The position numbers and the translations under genes were made by a program. Below are positions 39,077 through 50,944 of a stretch of DNA of 64,000 bases, in pieces. Under the pieces are notes generated by a model. It was not told where the DNA came from and searched no databases. It saw only the letters and a list, made by a program, of their open reading frames with translations. Source of the DNA: Solenopsis invicta. Its lineage: Eukaryota > Arthropoda > Insecta > Hymenoptera > Formicidae. The stretch spans positions 19,152,501-19,216,500 of the forward strand of contig NC_052668.1 in the NCBI RefSeq assembly GCF_016802725.1, given 5' to 3'. Within the stretch, counting starts at the first letter, position 1, and every line of letters starts with the position of its first letter.

Positions 39077-39576
39077 CGACGGCGGCGGCAGCGACGGTGA
39101 CGGTAGCGGTAGCGGCGACGAGTCGACGACGACGACGTCGACGACGATGGTGACAACGGCGACGACCACGAAGGCGACCGTTCCGCGCTTCGCCGTCTGT
39201 CCGACGTGTTACGCACGCGGGGCACACTCACGAGCACACTTCACGACAGCATCAATCACTGGCGGCCTCCAGCACTGGCCGCGAAACCATAACCACCACA
39301 CGCACCCACTAGACTCGGCGCTGCTCCGCGCTGCTCCGCGCTCCGCTCGCCGGGCGACTGAGAGAGGTGAGGACGGTGAGGTGCCCTGCTGTGCTGTGTG
39401 TCTTGTCGCGCTCACTCGCTCCCTCTTCCTCCCTCTAACCCTCTTCCCTCACGCGCTGTGTGTGTGTATATGTGTGTGTGAGTGTGTGCGCGCCGATCAA
39501 CCTCTCTCGCTCGCTCACGTCGAAGCGAGAGAGAGAGACAGAGAGTGCGGGGAGGGGCGCAAGGAGAGGGGATAGA

Positions 39577-39622
<46 letters not shown>

Positions 39623-39991
39623 CGACGACAACGACGATGGTGTCGCGAACGTCTCGGTCGGCAGGGTGTCGACGATTGCGACTGCGGCGAGGGCCACGAT
39701 GGTGACAACAGTCGTGACGGAGCGTGTCACGACCGGAGCCCGACGACTCCGGACGATAGCGAGCGCGCGTGACACTCTCCAGCGTCGGTGACAACGAATG
39801 GTGGAGTGTAACGACGACGACGACGACGCCAGAGTTACACGAGTCTGTGATGTTCCGTTTGTCGCGCAGCGGCGACGCCGGCTGCCGCGAAGAAGCACGC
39901 ACGCACGCAGGAAAAACACGCGGAGCAGCAGCCGACGCGTTGATAATATCTTTGCCTCCTTGTCGTTAGTCGCGCGAGGCGGTGCGATCTA

Positions 39992-40026
<35 letters not shown>

Positions 40027-40350
40027 CCCGCCGACACGGCCGGCGCGTGAGACGGGAACGATAGAAGGAGAGTAAGAGAGAAAGGAACGGAAGGAGAGAG
40101 AAAGAGAAAGAACGAGATAGACGTGTGTACGCGAATCCGACTTGTTAGTAAGAGGGACGCGGCGCGTGTTGCTCTTAAAACGCACGAAGATTTCGCTTCC
40201 TCGAATCTACTCCGGCTATACCCGACGGTGACGATGACGATGACGGTGACTGTGACTGTGACAGTGACGACGACGACGGCGACGGAGGAGGAGGTAGAGA
40301 TTAAAATAAATCGACTCCGGACGAGCTCTCGCGATTCAGGTTGATTGGCA
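38150..40350 (-). promoter_or_regulatory. GC-rich, triplet-repeat-rich 5' flank of G-alpha-s
   Basis: This CpG-dense tract directly precedes the G-alpha-s start codon and probably holds its 5' UTR and promoter (inference from position). It contains triplet arrays: CGT/GTC at about 38,400-38,450, CTG and then GGT at about 38,550-38,612 (CAG/ACC on the gene's sense strand), GAC at about 39,038-39,080 and 39,577-39,625, and CT tracts at about 38,850-38,880 and 39,994-40,023. All long ORFs here are homopolymer readings of these triplets. I could not place a transcription start. Confidence 0.5.
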
Positions 40351-41704
40351 GTCGAGGGGACGACGATCTCAGCGCATCATCCACTTCGACCTTGTCGTTC
40401 CTCTCTCGTGCCTCAAAGAGAGGACATCTCGCCTCGCTTCTCCCTCAGCGTCCTGGACCCTTCGTTCTTTCGACGACTTTCATGTTTCAATCTTCTCCCG
40501 TCAATCCCGCTTCCTCCACCGCCGTCGCTGCAAACTCCTCGTCGACGATCACGGCGAGCAGTAGCAGCGACACTCGAGGGAACCCTCGCGCCGCCCTTAC
40601 ACACGCGGCTCTATCCTCTCGCTGGAAAAAGAGGTCTCGCGCCCCTTCTCTCTCGATCGCCACCCGCGCGCGCTTCCTCACCGAGTTCGAGCTCTCGTCT
40701 CTCCTCTCCTCACTCAGATATCGAGGAAAACTCGCGGCCGAAACGTTCGAAACGAGGTGCTCCTTGCAGTCAACATGTCGTCTGCTAGGCTACCAGCGCG
40801 ACGGCCCACTGTGCTACGGACGATCCAGGCACGTGCCGCGGTTCTCAAGGTGCCCTCGCCTTAGTTTTGATACCGTTTGATTTTTCTGTTACCAAAGTGC
40901 TAATTCTATATATTTTTTTTTTATCTTTGGCTATCTTATTCAACCTCGACTTATTAGCCAAAAGCGCTATTTCGCCTTTTATAAAACTTTACGAAAAAGC
41001 CGCGTATTTGGAAACCTACAATTTCCACGTTTTTATAATTACGTTTCACTTATTTCACATCCGTAAAAACCTCCGAGACGAGCGGTTAATAAAAATTCAA
41101 GAGCCCGATTCATCAAAGGAGAAACGCGCTAGGACTCCAACGATCATGCAACTTTTTCTTTAGGACATAAATATAAAAAATGAAAAATTTGTCCAAATTC
41201 AGTGATAAACAAGTTCACTTTTCACATTTTCTTCTCAAAGAAAAAGTTACATGATCCTTACCCAGAATATCAAATTTATATCTTCGGGGCTCACCCGATC
41301 GGTGAGACATTCGTGCGCTTTACGAACATTTACGAGAATTGATCGGGTGTTTTCGGTTGCGAGTACCGAAGCATACAGGTGCCGTCGACGAATCTTCGGG
41401 TATTCACCAGCTATCAGTAACTTAATCGCGTACAATTGTCTTCGTCATACGTACAAAACTTTCCAGTAACAATAAATAAAAAAACCATGCGTTTCTAAAA
41501 TGTTACAAGAAATAATTTCGTCATTTTGTTCTTTACTGTGTTAAGACAAGTTAGGGCTTCAAACTAACGACTTTCCCATTCTTTAATTAATGACTTTAAT
41601 GTCGCTCGAATGTAGCGTACCATTAAAATCTCACTACAATACAGTTTCTTTTTCTCAAGTTCTTTAGCATTATTTTAATTATGCTAATAGATATTGTCAT
41701 TCAC

Positions 41705-41748
<44 letters not shown>

Positions 41749-42578
41749 ATTTTAAGCAATTCTTTACAATCGCTTGTGTATTAATTGTACATGTGGATGC
41801 TTTTACTTACACAAATAGGCATTTTCGGATTGTAGAGTTTAAATATATCGTGACCATTAATTTCAGAAGAAACCATCGATATCTTGTCACTAAACTGTGT
41901 TTCATCATTTAATAATCATTCGATACATGTCGAAAATGCTTTTCTACGAAAGTAAAAACATTTTTGATGACAACCCCACAAGGATTAATATATCTATATT
42001 ATATTTGTACAATATATTAATAAATTGTTCGTTATTATGATCAATAAAATAAATTTCATCTTATTTACAGTCTTTTCTATTCGTCGCAGGGGTTAAAAAA
42101 ATAAAATTCTTTCTTAATTATTTTTATATGTACGTAAAAGCATATCGCGAAAGACGCAAATATCGTACAAGATCGTAAAATGTAATGATCTGATATTTGA
42201 TATTGTGTACATATTACGGGTATTGACTTTTACCTTTGCTTATACCGTTTAGATCAATGATCATTATCTCCACTGCAGACTAACGATCAGAGGGAATACT
42301 TTCGCACTCAAATTTATCGCGAATTCTCCATGGCTCCACCACGGCTTGCATTCTCGCCTTCATTAGTTTTCGATAAGTTGTAAATTTAGCTGGCGGATAA
42401 TTCACCGACGATGCCACAACTTTGAAGGCTCGCGCATCTAGAATCTCTTTTTCCATGAATTTGAAGTGAACATCTTTCCAAGAGGTTCGCTTGCCGTTTC
42501 GATCGAGCGAGCCAGAATACTGTCTCGCGTTTCAGATTTAATACCACGCTGATTTCTTCACGTGGCGCTTGTATCGTC
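40351..42578. other. Intergenic: G-alpha-s upstream flank and C/EBP-gamma 3' side
   Basis: No gene seen. Positions 40.35-40.86 kb are GC-rich like the adjacent flank; beyond that the DNA is AT-rich. A (GA)n tract lies at about 41,706-41,743. The part next to 42,579 should hold the 3' UTR of the minus-strand C/EBP-gamma gene. Confidence 0.5.
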
Positions 42579-43183
42579 CTACAGTTTGGTGGTGGTCGCC
42601 TTTAACGTATTTTCCGTGGGTTTTTCATCCGCCAGAATAGCGTTTAGATCGAGATCTTGAATATTTATAGAGTGTTGACCGGAACCTCCTAAACACGTAT
42701 TTTTTTTTTTTTTTAAGAATGTAAAATACTTTCTATAAACAACAAATATTGCAGTAGAAATAAAAAAACACAGGAATAATAATTTGCAAATGTTACAAGA
42801 GCGGGGGGTTGAAGAATTTGATAATAATTTGTTCTAACGATACCCGCATGTGCAATGAAGAGATCTTTGAGAAACCCAAGTTCCTTGGTAAGCATCTTAA
42901 TCTTTTCCTCCAACAATTCGTTCTCCGTTTTCAGCTGATTTACTCGTTCCAAGGTTTGTTGCGTGCGTAATTTACTCTTCACTCTGGATCGTTTCACAGC
43001 CTGCGAAATGCGAGAGTAACGATAATAATACGCATGTACAAATATGCAAATAACATGCGTAATTTGCATGCAAAGCTGATAGATTACCTGATTATTCCGA
43101 TCCCGCCGCTTTCGATAATCCTCGTCGCCCTCGTCCTCCATTTGCTTCTTTCGTTTGCTATTTTCTTTGTTCTTCGGTGCCAT
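42579..43183 (-). CDS. C/EBP-gamma-like bZIP transcription factor, three exons, complete
   Basis: Small nuclear DNA-binding protein that, in this family, acts mainly as a heterodimer partner of other bZIP proteins (insect counterpart Irbp18/CEBPG). Exons 43183-43088, 43000-42844 and 42688-42579 total 363 nt (120 aa), with phases consistent at both GT-AG introns (87 and 155 bp). The C/EBP basic-region signature RNNQAVKRSR falls at residues 29-38. It is followed by a leucine-zipper region (TLERVNQLKTENELLEEKI, then KELGFLKDLF) to about residue 80 and an acidic tail (INIQDLDLNAILADEKPT). There is no long N-terminal activation domain, which marks the gamma subclass. An unspliced reading through intron 2 gives a different, hydrophobic end; the spliced model is preferred because of its phase and its family-like acidic tail. 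Confidence 0.92.
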
Positions 43184-46100
43184 CTAAATTGATATACAAA
43201 GACAAATCATTAGTTTCATACATTTTTAAACGAATAAGTTTTACAAATTGAAATTGATAAAATATTCAATACAAAGTATGATTTCTCACGTTTCTGTTTC
43301 TTAAACATAATTGAAAGATTTTTTGCCAAAATTAAAAAAAATGTATATAAAAAAAAATTGAATTATAGCGTCAAATTATTTTCCATCGGTAGTATCACAT
43401 CATAAACAGTTCCGGGAAGAATTGAAAAGAAAATAAGAAATATAAATGTAAATATAAAATTTTCAGCAAGAACCAAACAAATTCGAAGGTTCTTTTTAAT
43501 GGATTGTTAAATATATTAATTCTAAAGTCTACATCTCCTTTTATTCATATACATATTACATGGTCAGAAAAAATTATCATGTATTCAAAGACAAGTTTTT
43601 TGGTTTCCTAAAAATTCAACCACTTTTGTTTTATGTAAGAAACCCCTTAATTATATGTATAACAATCAACCAAGCAAATTGTATTTGCTTTAAAGACTCG
43701 TACGTTTTTTTTTCCTTGTAGCTTAAACCTACGTGGCGAATCGTGATTGCTCAACCGCGTCGCGCTAATCGCGATCCCTAGAAGTGGATGCGTGACAAAT
43801 ATTGATATCGGCGTTTCGTCCGGCACAAGCCGGTCGTTACGTTAACTTTGTGCCAGCGCGCCGTCGCGTAACGCCAGTGTGCTCCGTATTTACCCAATAA
43901 GGCCTTGAGGTCGCCGTTAAGAAACCGGCCCTGACATCTTCGCGCCAGCGTGCACAGAGACCTCGACTTAAAAACCGCAAACGAGATTTCATTATAACGC
44001 GAGACGAGATCCCAAATTTTGCAAAGCCAATTTAACCTCGTTAACCCTAAAATGCTCAAATTTTTTCTTATATCATGCCACACTAGAATGAAAATGGTCT
44101 TATGGTCTTACACTTTTAAACTGTTACGCTCTGAGAATTTCTTTTCTACTTCAGAGATTGTAAGATGTTGAAATAATTGAAGTAACACTATTTTAATGTA
44201 AAAAAATCTTATTAAATATAATTTTAAACTGTCAAAAATTTAATAATATATGAAAACTACTAAATTTTTGAATTAGCACTCTTGGGTGATAATCATCAAG
44301 CACCTATCCGCGGCAGCAAGGTTAAACGTGTAATTTTCAGGTTAAGCTAATCCTACGTTTATACTTTGTACATACATACAGTTCTAAACTGCAATCTAAT
44401 CTATAAAACGTAAACGGATGGACATGGCGTTCGATTAGAGCAATCGATAAATGAAAAGACTCGCGGCTTAAACTCGACGCAGTTCTCGAAGTGTTTCTTG
44501 GAGGAAAAAAAAAAAAAAAATACGAGACAGTGATTTCACGCGCATTGTTGGTGCATTGTTAACAATCGCGCCCGCTCGTTTCCGCGAATTGATAACATTA
44601 AACTCTTATATAAATCTGACATCATCGGCCGGTCGCGCGCGCCGCTGCTGCGTGTACGTACGCAGTACGCATGGCGCTCATTGTCAGTGCTTCGTTACGT
44701 GCATACGTATAAACGAAAAACATCGAGCCGACACTCTCGCGTGCGTAACGGAAAAAGACGGCCGTCCGCTTTCCGCTTTCCGCTTTCCGTTTTCTCGACA
44801 AAGTCCGTTTCCCTTTTCTCCCTCTCGTCCAGAGACCGAGCCCGCCACGCCGCTGCGAACGGCGAGTACGCGCGGCGACTCTCCTTCGTAAATGACAACG
44901 ACGAACTCACCGGTCTCGATCCCCGCGCGCACCACGTGATTCCAGCGTCACGGGGAATCCGTATGAAAAACGTATCGTCGCGATTTTTTCTTCCGTTCCG
45001 TTCGCGAAATGCGGCGACAAAATGATGTATAGCACGGAGCGCGCGACAATACGTACGCACGTAAAATCCGTCCGCCGTCAGTTGTCTTGTTTACTACGCG
45101 GCGAAATGGACATGTATCGTTTATAAACGTGGACGACCGACGGTGCGGAGCGATAAACAGAGCGAGAGCGAGCGAGAGAGTGTGAGAGGGAAAAGAGAAC
45201 GAGGAAAGAGAGGGAGATAGCGCGCACGGAGCAATTAATTCTCGCGCTCTCAGGGTCAATGTTTTCAGCATACGCGATAACTTCCTCACCGATTGCACCA
45301 AACAACGAATTTAAATCCCTCGACAATGGACGCACGTACGATGGCAAGTGAAACGCGATTATCGATATGCTACCTCGTCGCGCAGCAAATTTGGAGTGAA
45401 AGATGATTAAGAGGCGACATCTTTAGGAACGTAATACGCGATCCTGACAAGTTTCGCTTGCATCGATGCGTTCTTCTGACACTTGAACGCGCATATTTGA
45501 TCAATTTATAGAAGAGCGTGACAGACAGCGATAAAGAGCGCGGGAGAAGGGAGGAGAGAGGGGGAAAGGGAGAAAATGAAACGAGCAAAGTTGGAATCCC
45601 GAACGTTCGACATTCAATCGGAAAACGAGACACGTGCGACTCGCTATTGTGACACTCGTCGCTCGTCCACGTGGATCTCTTCTTCGCACTTTCTTTATCT
45701 ACTCGACGGATCGTACCTCTCGGTCGGTTCACCTGAATCACCTCGTTAGCCCGTACGTACGTGTAGCCTCCACACGAGTAGCGGCACAAAACTGCCATGT
45801 GTGCCCTTCGGCAATTGTCGGAGCAGCATCGACGCGTCCGTTCGGATAGGTCGCGGGGGATGACGCAATGCGCACGATGAATCCTCGCCGAGCGCGCCGC
45901 GCGAACGGTATGCGTGGCGCTCTCTGGCTGCGCGGTTTGTTACTACGTTACCGAAAGAGCATATTGTTCGTATGATAACAATTTTATTTTCTAATATTTT
46001 TTCTTTCGATTCTTGAAAACCATTAAATAATAAAAATGTACTTTTTATATTAAATTATTTTGTTATGTAAGCAAATTACGTTTATTTAATGCTAACTTGC

Positions 46101-46804
46101 TTCAATATTCAACATTTCAAACAAAATATATTGTCAAAACAAAAATTTTTTTTTTCTGTATAAATGTCGCACATATTTTCAAATGTAATTCGGGAAAAAT
46201 TGTTGGGAAATTCTAACGTTTTCTCGCAACAATTAATCAATGCAATACCAAAAACTTGTATAACAAAATCTGAGTCTTTTTTTTTATCGATTTGTATAAA
46301 CTTTAGTTCAATTTAAAATAAACACATATTAGCATAAAAAAAAGAAAAATTTTAAAATTGAAGCAAATTTATCGTCGATATCGCGTTAGAATTTATCGCT
46401 CGAGAACTCTCGAGATAACTTATCTTTCTAACATTTTAAATTTTGTTGTTCCAACATGTGTATCTCGTAGAATTAAATGTCATGAAAATACTATAGTTCC
46501 GTTTCTGGTAACATAGACGTAGACCATTCTCTATCTAAATTAAAAAAAAGAAAAACAATATATCTACATTACTTATATAAATTTATTTTTTTCATGCCGC
46601 TGAGCGCACTCGTACATCCTGTAATGGATTATTCATCATATAATCATCATAAAAAAATATTACCTTATATTCACTCAGCATGCAATTATTCTCATATCTA
46701 GAATATTTTCAAATAGTAATAAACAAACATTTATCGAAATAACGATCGAAATGAAAATGGTGATGTTAGAAATAAATTCATTATTCTCGATCACGCTTCT
46801 CGAT
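43184..46804. other. Intergenic between C/EBP-gamma and the Paf1-like locus
   Basis: No gene accepted. The C/EBP-gamma side is AT-rich. A GC-rich, CpG-rich island at about 44.5-46.0 kb may be a promoter. The minus-strand ORF at 43,778-44,083 has no recognisable domain and no splice context. A copy of GGCGACATCTTTAGG lies near 45,413, matching the inverted pair at 49.2 kb. Confidence 0.5.
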
Positions 46805-47093
46805 TCACTGACTCTCCGATTCACTTTCGCCGCTCGCGCTTTCGGAACCGCTACCGCTACCGGTTCCTAATCTCGATCTTGACCACGACCTGGACTTGGA
46901 TCGCGAGATCCCGACGATGACTTCGCAAATGTCCTCGAGTGCTATTTTGACTTGGATCTAGATCTCGATGTGTTCCTTGACTGAGGATTCGACTCGAGAT
47001 CGTGATTTACTGGGTGATTTAGACGGCGAATGCGACTGAAAACGCGAGCGTGATCGAGACGGTGATCTAGATCTTGAAATGTGAACGTGAACG
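46805..47093 (-). pseudogene. Frame-broken RS/ES-rich tail of the Paf1-like locus
   Basis: Past the stop at 47,094 the minus strand still encodes Ser/Arg-rich and finally Gly/Ser/Glu-rich peptide, but in changing frames: first RSRSPSRSRSRF, then SRNTSRSRSKSK ending at TAG, then RSWSRSRLGTGSGSGSE, which ends ESESESQ with a TGA at 46,805-46,807. Paf1 proteins normally end in such an acidic, Ser-rich tail. This looks like an ancestral tail cut off by frameshifts. Confidence 0.7.
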
Positions 47094-49021
47094 TCAATGT
47101 GATCTTAATTTTGATCTCGATCTTGATCTCGTATCAGATTTGAAACGAGAGCGTGAATGAGATCGCGATTTTCTGCTGAACGATCGCGAGAATGCTCTCG
47201 ACGAAGCACGCGACTCTTCGCTGTTCTCTATTTCAGAATCTGCAATCAAATTCTTCGATCATCGGACAAATTTTTAAAGTAATATAATAAGTCTATTCTA
47301 TTAACCAATATAAAAAGCGAACCTTTAACCGACTTATCTTTCCCATCTGTCTTCTTCTCTTGAGTTTTCTGTTCTTCCTCTTCTTTGTCCTCATCGTCTA
47401 CTCCCAGTGGCTTCAATTGGTTTTCTCGATATTTCTGCATTCTAAATTCATTAGCGTTCAGCGGTCGGTGACGCACTATTAAGCGCATGTTGTTTGGCTG
47501 CTGTCCGACCTTCTGGCGTCGTTTGCTCAGTCGCACGCGCGTTTCTAGTTCATTATAGTAAACCTGCAGTACACAAAGGAGGATTAACGTGACGAGTTAA
47601 TTACAACACGTAATATACTAGAGCGCTTATATATATATATATATACCCCGTCTTGTCTTATCACAAGGAAATAATTCTCCTCGTATCCTTTGAAAGCTAT
47701 GCTCTTGACGTTCCAATTGTACTGTCTTGCCAGTTTGTATTCGTATTCCTCTTCGTCAGCGTAATCTATACCTGCTGCGAAGTCCCGGCGACGCTTTTCC
47801 AACGTTTCTTCCAACGGCAAAAAGTAAGCAACTAACTGTTCACCGCTCTCGTTCACCATACCTCTAAAAGAAGCATCATTTCATACGATAATAATTCGAT
47901 TGCAAAAATAAATAGTTCTTTTTTTAATACTTACAGTAAATATAAAAAAAAATACAGATGTTTTTCAAAGTCTTATTTTCAGAAATAAATATTAATTAGC
48001 AATTTATTAATAACACATAGATTGTATAAATATATGGACTAATTATTAAATCGCTATTTAATGTTTTACTTTCTAAAAATAATTTTTTAAAAATGTTCTG
48101 TACAAATATTTTTTATGTCTCACTGTACGTTTCGTTTCTTTTGCATTGAGAAAAATTACTATAAAAATTTACCGTATCATGGCTTGTGACATTTCTTCGA
48201 TCTGTGCTGGTATAGATTGACCAGTTGGCACAGGAGCAGAATCAAATACAACTTCCGCACATGAATATTTCCATAACTAAAAATTAAAAAAAGATTAAAA
48301 GTACAATTATATATGACACTTATAACAGTCGCTGCAGTACTACCTTAAAGTCTGGATATACAGGCAATATTTCTACAGGTACTACGTTTGGTTTATTGTA
48401 ATGTCTTTCAATTGGCTTTTTATTGTCTTCAAAGGTCTTTTCTATAGCTTTTATTTGACTCTCACGGTTCATATACAACGTTTCCTAATTAAAAATAATT
48501 AAATTTTGTGTTAAAAAATACTGATATCACATAATAGACAGATGTGTACCTTGAGATTCTTCTTCATATTGTAGCCAACTTTGGTTTTGAACCTATCCGC
48601 CGTTTGAAATCTGGTACTCTCTGTGGAAATAGGTTCTGGATGACTCAACCAGGACACTCTCCTGGCGTGAAGTTGAGAGCGTTTCGAGTTCTGTGGAGTA
48701 AGAACATCTTTCTCCAGAAACTTTTTAGCTGGATCTCTCACAAACATGTTCTTATTTCTTAAATCAATCTCAAACGGAATATTCGGCAGTGTTGCGCTAC
48801 TCAACTCTGCGTATAAGCTCGGATCTGAAAAGGCGCGAATTGATGTAGCAATGCTTGTATTTACAAACTATCTAGGAGGGGGGTTTGTTTACTGTTTTTC
48901 CACTCCGACCACATGTTTATCTTTTCTTTTTTTTTTTAAATTTTCTTTTATATCCTGAATCTCTCATCGCACGTTTGTCCCTCTCAGCATGGTTACTGTT
49001 GATTTGTATGGTAAATGCCAT
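47094..49021 (-). pseudogene. Paf1-like (RNA polymerase II-associated factor 1) paralog, degenerate at both ends
   Basis: Paf1 is the scaffold of the Paf1 transcription-elongation complex. Exon pieces: 48824-48550, 48484-48344, 48276-48173, 47863-47647, 47563-47323 and 47239-47094. The central region is intact and strongly Paf1-like: ETLYMNRESQIKAIEKTFED, IPAQIEEMSQAMIRGMVNES, RRRDFAAGIDYADEEEYEYK, YYNELETRVRLSKRRQK. The start is not. A first exon with ATG at 49,021 (MAFTIQINSNHAERDK) has no clear donor. Exon 48824-48550 opens in the Paf1 frame as SELIRRVE then hits TAG, loses 2 bases, and continues in another frame as TLPNIPFE. It then skips directly to DPAKKFLEKDVLTPQNS, omitting about 45 residues present in family members. 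The tail stops early. The first in-frame ATG of the open part is at 48,747. It could still make an N-truncated protein. Sequencing error cannot explain the missing internal segment. Confidence 0.75.
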
Positions 49022-49040
49022 TTTATCATGTCGCGAACAC

Positions 49041-50944
49041 GTTGATTGCGGATCCAACTAAAACAATATTTCAAACTTAAGATGAAAAAGAGAAACAACC
49101 AATCCGGATCAGACGCAACACCGATAGGCAGCTTTATCTATATCGTTTGTCGCGCGCAGAAAGTGAAGTAGCGACATCTTTAGGTGATTTTTGACTCTAG
49201 AAACTTTATTTCAAGTTTCGTCGAAAGATGTCGCCACTTACTCGAATCCAAAATTTTATTTAAATACAAAGTAGTTTTTAGTTTTGAAATAATCTTTAAT
49301 GTTTTTCAATAGTACGAGAGAGAAAACTCACTTAACTTTTGAATATTAAATTTGAGAACATACTAAAAAGAAAGAATATAAATTTAACTAAATATGGCGT
49401 GTAACAACGTCAATTTAGAACCCTGTATTCTTTTATTATTCATTTTTTATAGAAACTTGCGAGTCACAAGAGAATGTAGATGGATGTACACGCCACATTT
49501 GCTAATCTTGCATTATCAGAAAAAATTATTAAAAAAAAAATTTTATAACATAAAAAAAAATATAATATAAATTTAAAAGTGTAGTTTCAAAAAATTCTCT
49601 AAATACCAATAAACATAACAATCCATTTTCATTTATAATAATTTTCAAGAATAAAAAAATAAATTTCTTGAAAATGTTAAGTTTTCCCGGTTTTTCTTAG
49701 TATAATAAAAAAATAACTCCTTTTCGGAAGTTTGCCTCTACCACGCAAGATTTTTTTCGTCATTTATCGGCAAGTTTTAAGATATCCCAATCGTATAAAA
49801 GAATTTTGTAAGATTTTCCAGATTTTTCAGGAATTTTATTTAAAATCCTTAATAGAGAAGTTTTTATAGTTTTGAAATAAATTAACTTTATACTGCAACA
49901 CAACGTCCTAATTTCTCGCGCGTTTCTCGCACGCAGGCGTTTCCGTCGCCGCGTTATTGATTCGAATGCGCAAAACACCGAGCGGCATTCTCAGAAATGC
50001 GGACGTCGTGCGTCGCGTGAGAAAAGTGCTTCTGCCTATCTCTACTGCCGTCCTCTCTCGTCGTAGGAATCCGGGCGGGCGTTTTAGGGAGGACAAACTG
50101 CGCTGCCAGGTGAGGCCCGGAAGACATGGTTGGGCCCAATGTCCCCTTGTGACTAACCGTCCCGGAGGGTGGAACGATCGCCACGCAAGGCGCATCCTTC
50201 AGAACGCCTTCCGAACACGAGCGTACAAATACAGAACTCGCGACGCTGTGCAAGGTAAAAGGATGAATTGAAAGCGAGGATACGTGTACGATGTTACAAA
50301 ATTATTCCCTGGAAATAAGTAACTGCAATGCAATAAGTTTGATGTTAGAAATCAATGAAAATGATACCAGAAGATAGAGATATAAAGTAAACAAGGATGA
50401 CGTGGATCATGTTGACACTCTCCGGATGTACGATTAACAGGGTTGGATAGTAACTACTTAGAAAGTTAATAACTTATTTAACTTAATAGTTTCTCCTAAT
50501 GTAAAAACGTTTCTTACGTATGTAAGAAAAAAATTGTAAAAAAATACATTCGAATATAAGAGATTTCTGTTATTTTATATAAATTTAATAAATAAAATAT
50601 TTGATTTAACGATCCATATTGTAATTTTTTATTTAAAGTAAACTTTAAAAAAGTATGACATTCTAATTTACTATAAATGTTTTTCAAAAAACTTACTTTA
50701 ATTTAAGTTACTCTAATCTTAACGTAACTTTTTTAAATCTAATTTTTTCTTCATGCAACTTTAACGTAACAAAATTAATTTTTTAAGCCATTGACTCTTC
50801 AAATCAATTTACTTAAAAAATATGAACTTATCCAACTCTGATAATTAACAAGAAAGTATCAATTTTCAGCTTGTGATACCTTATTACGCGATTGCTTCAG
50901 GCTTATCTGCTTTTAAAACTTGATAATGTGATCAATCCTTATAG
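49041..50944. other. Intergenic or 5' region before the palmitoyltransferase
   Basis: No gene accepted. A short inverted pair sharing RGCGACATCTTT lies at 49,162-49,182 and 49,222-49,243. A CpG-rich island at 49.91-50.27 kb, ending in a donor-like AAG|GTAAAAGG at 50,254/50,255, may be a 5' UTR exon of the next gene. In the frame that would join 50,945 its ATGs run into stops. Confidence 0.45.

Noticed and set aside
38209..40880. Long ORFs on both strands (up to 232 codons) in the G-alpha-s 5' flank
   Set aside because: They are poly-Ala, poly-Ser, poly-Thr, poly-Arg and poly-Asp readings of triplet repeats and overlap in several frames at once.
42713..42843. Unspliced C-terminal end for C/EBP-gamma
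   Set aside because: Splicing to 42,688 keeps phase and gives an acidic tail like those of the family; kept only as a possible retained-intron form.
43778..44083. Minus-strand ORF of 101 codons
   Set aside because: No recognisable motif and no splice partners; composition is unlike the accepted genes.
49908..50271. ORFs of 95-104 codons on both strands before the palmitoyltransferase
   Set aside because: Mutually overlapping, no recognisable domain, and the phase at the donor does not join the next exon; more likely a 5' UTR or promoter island.
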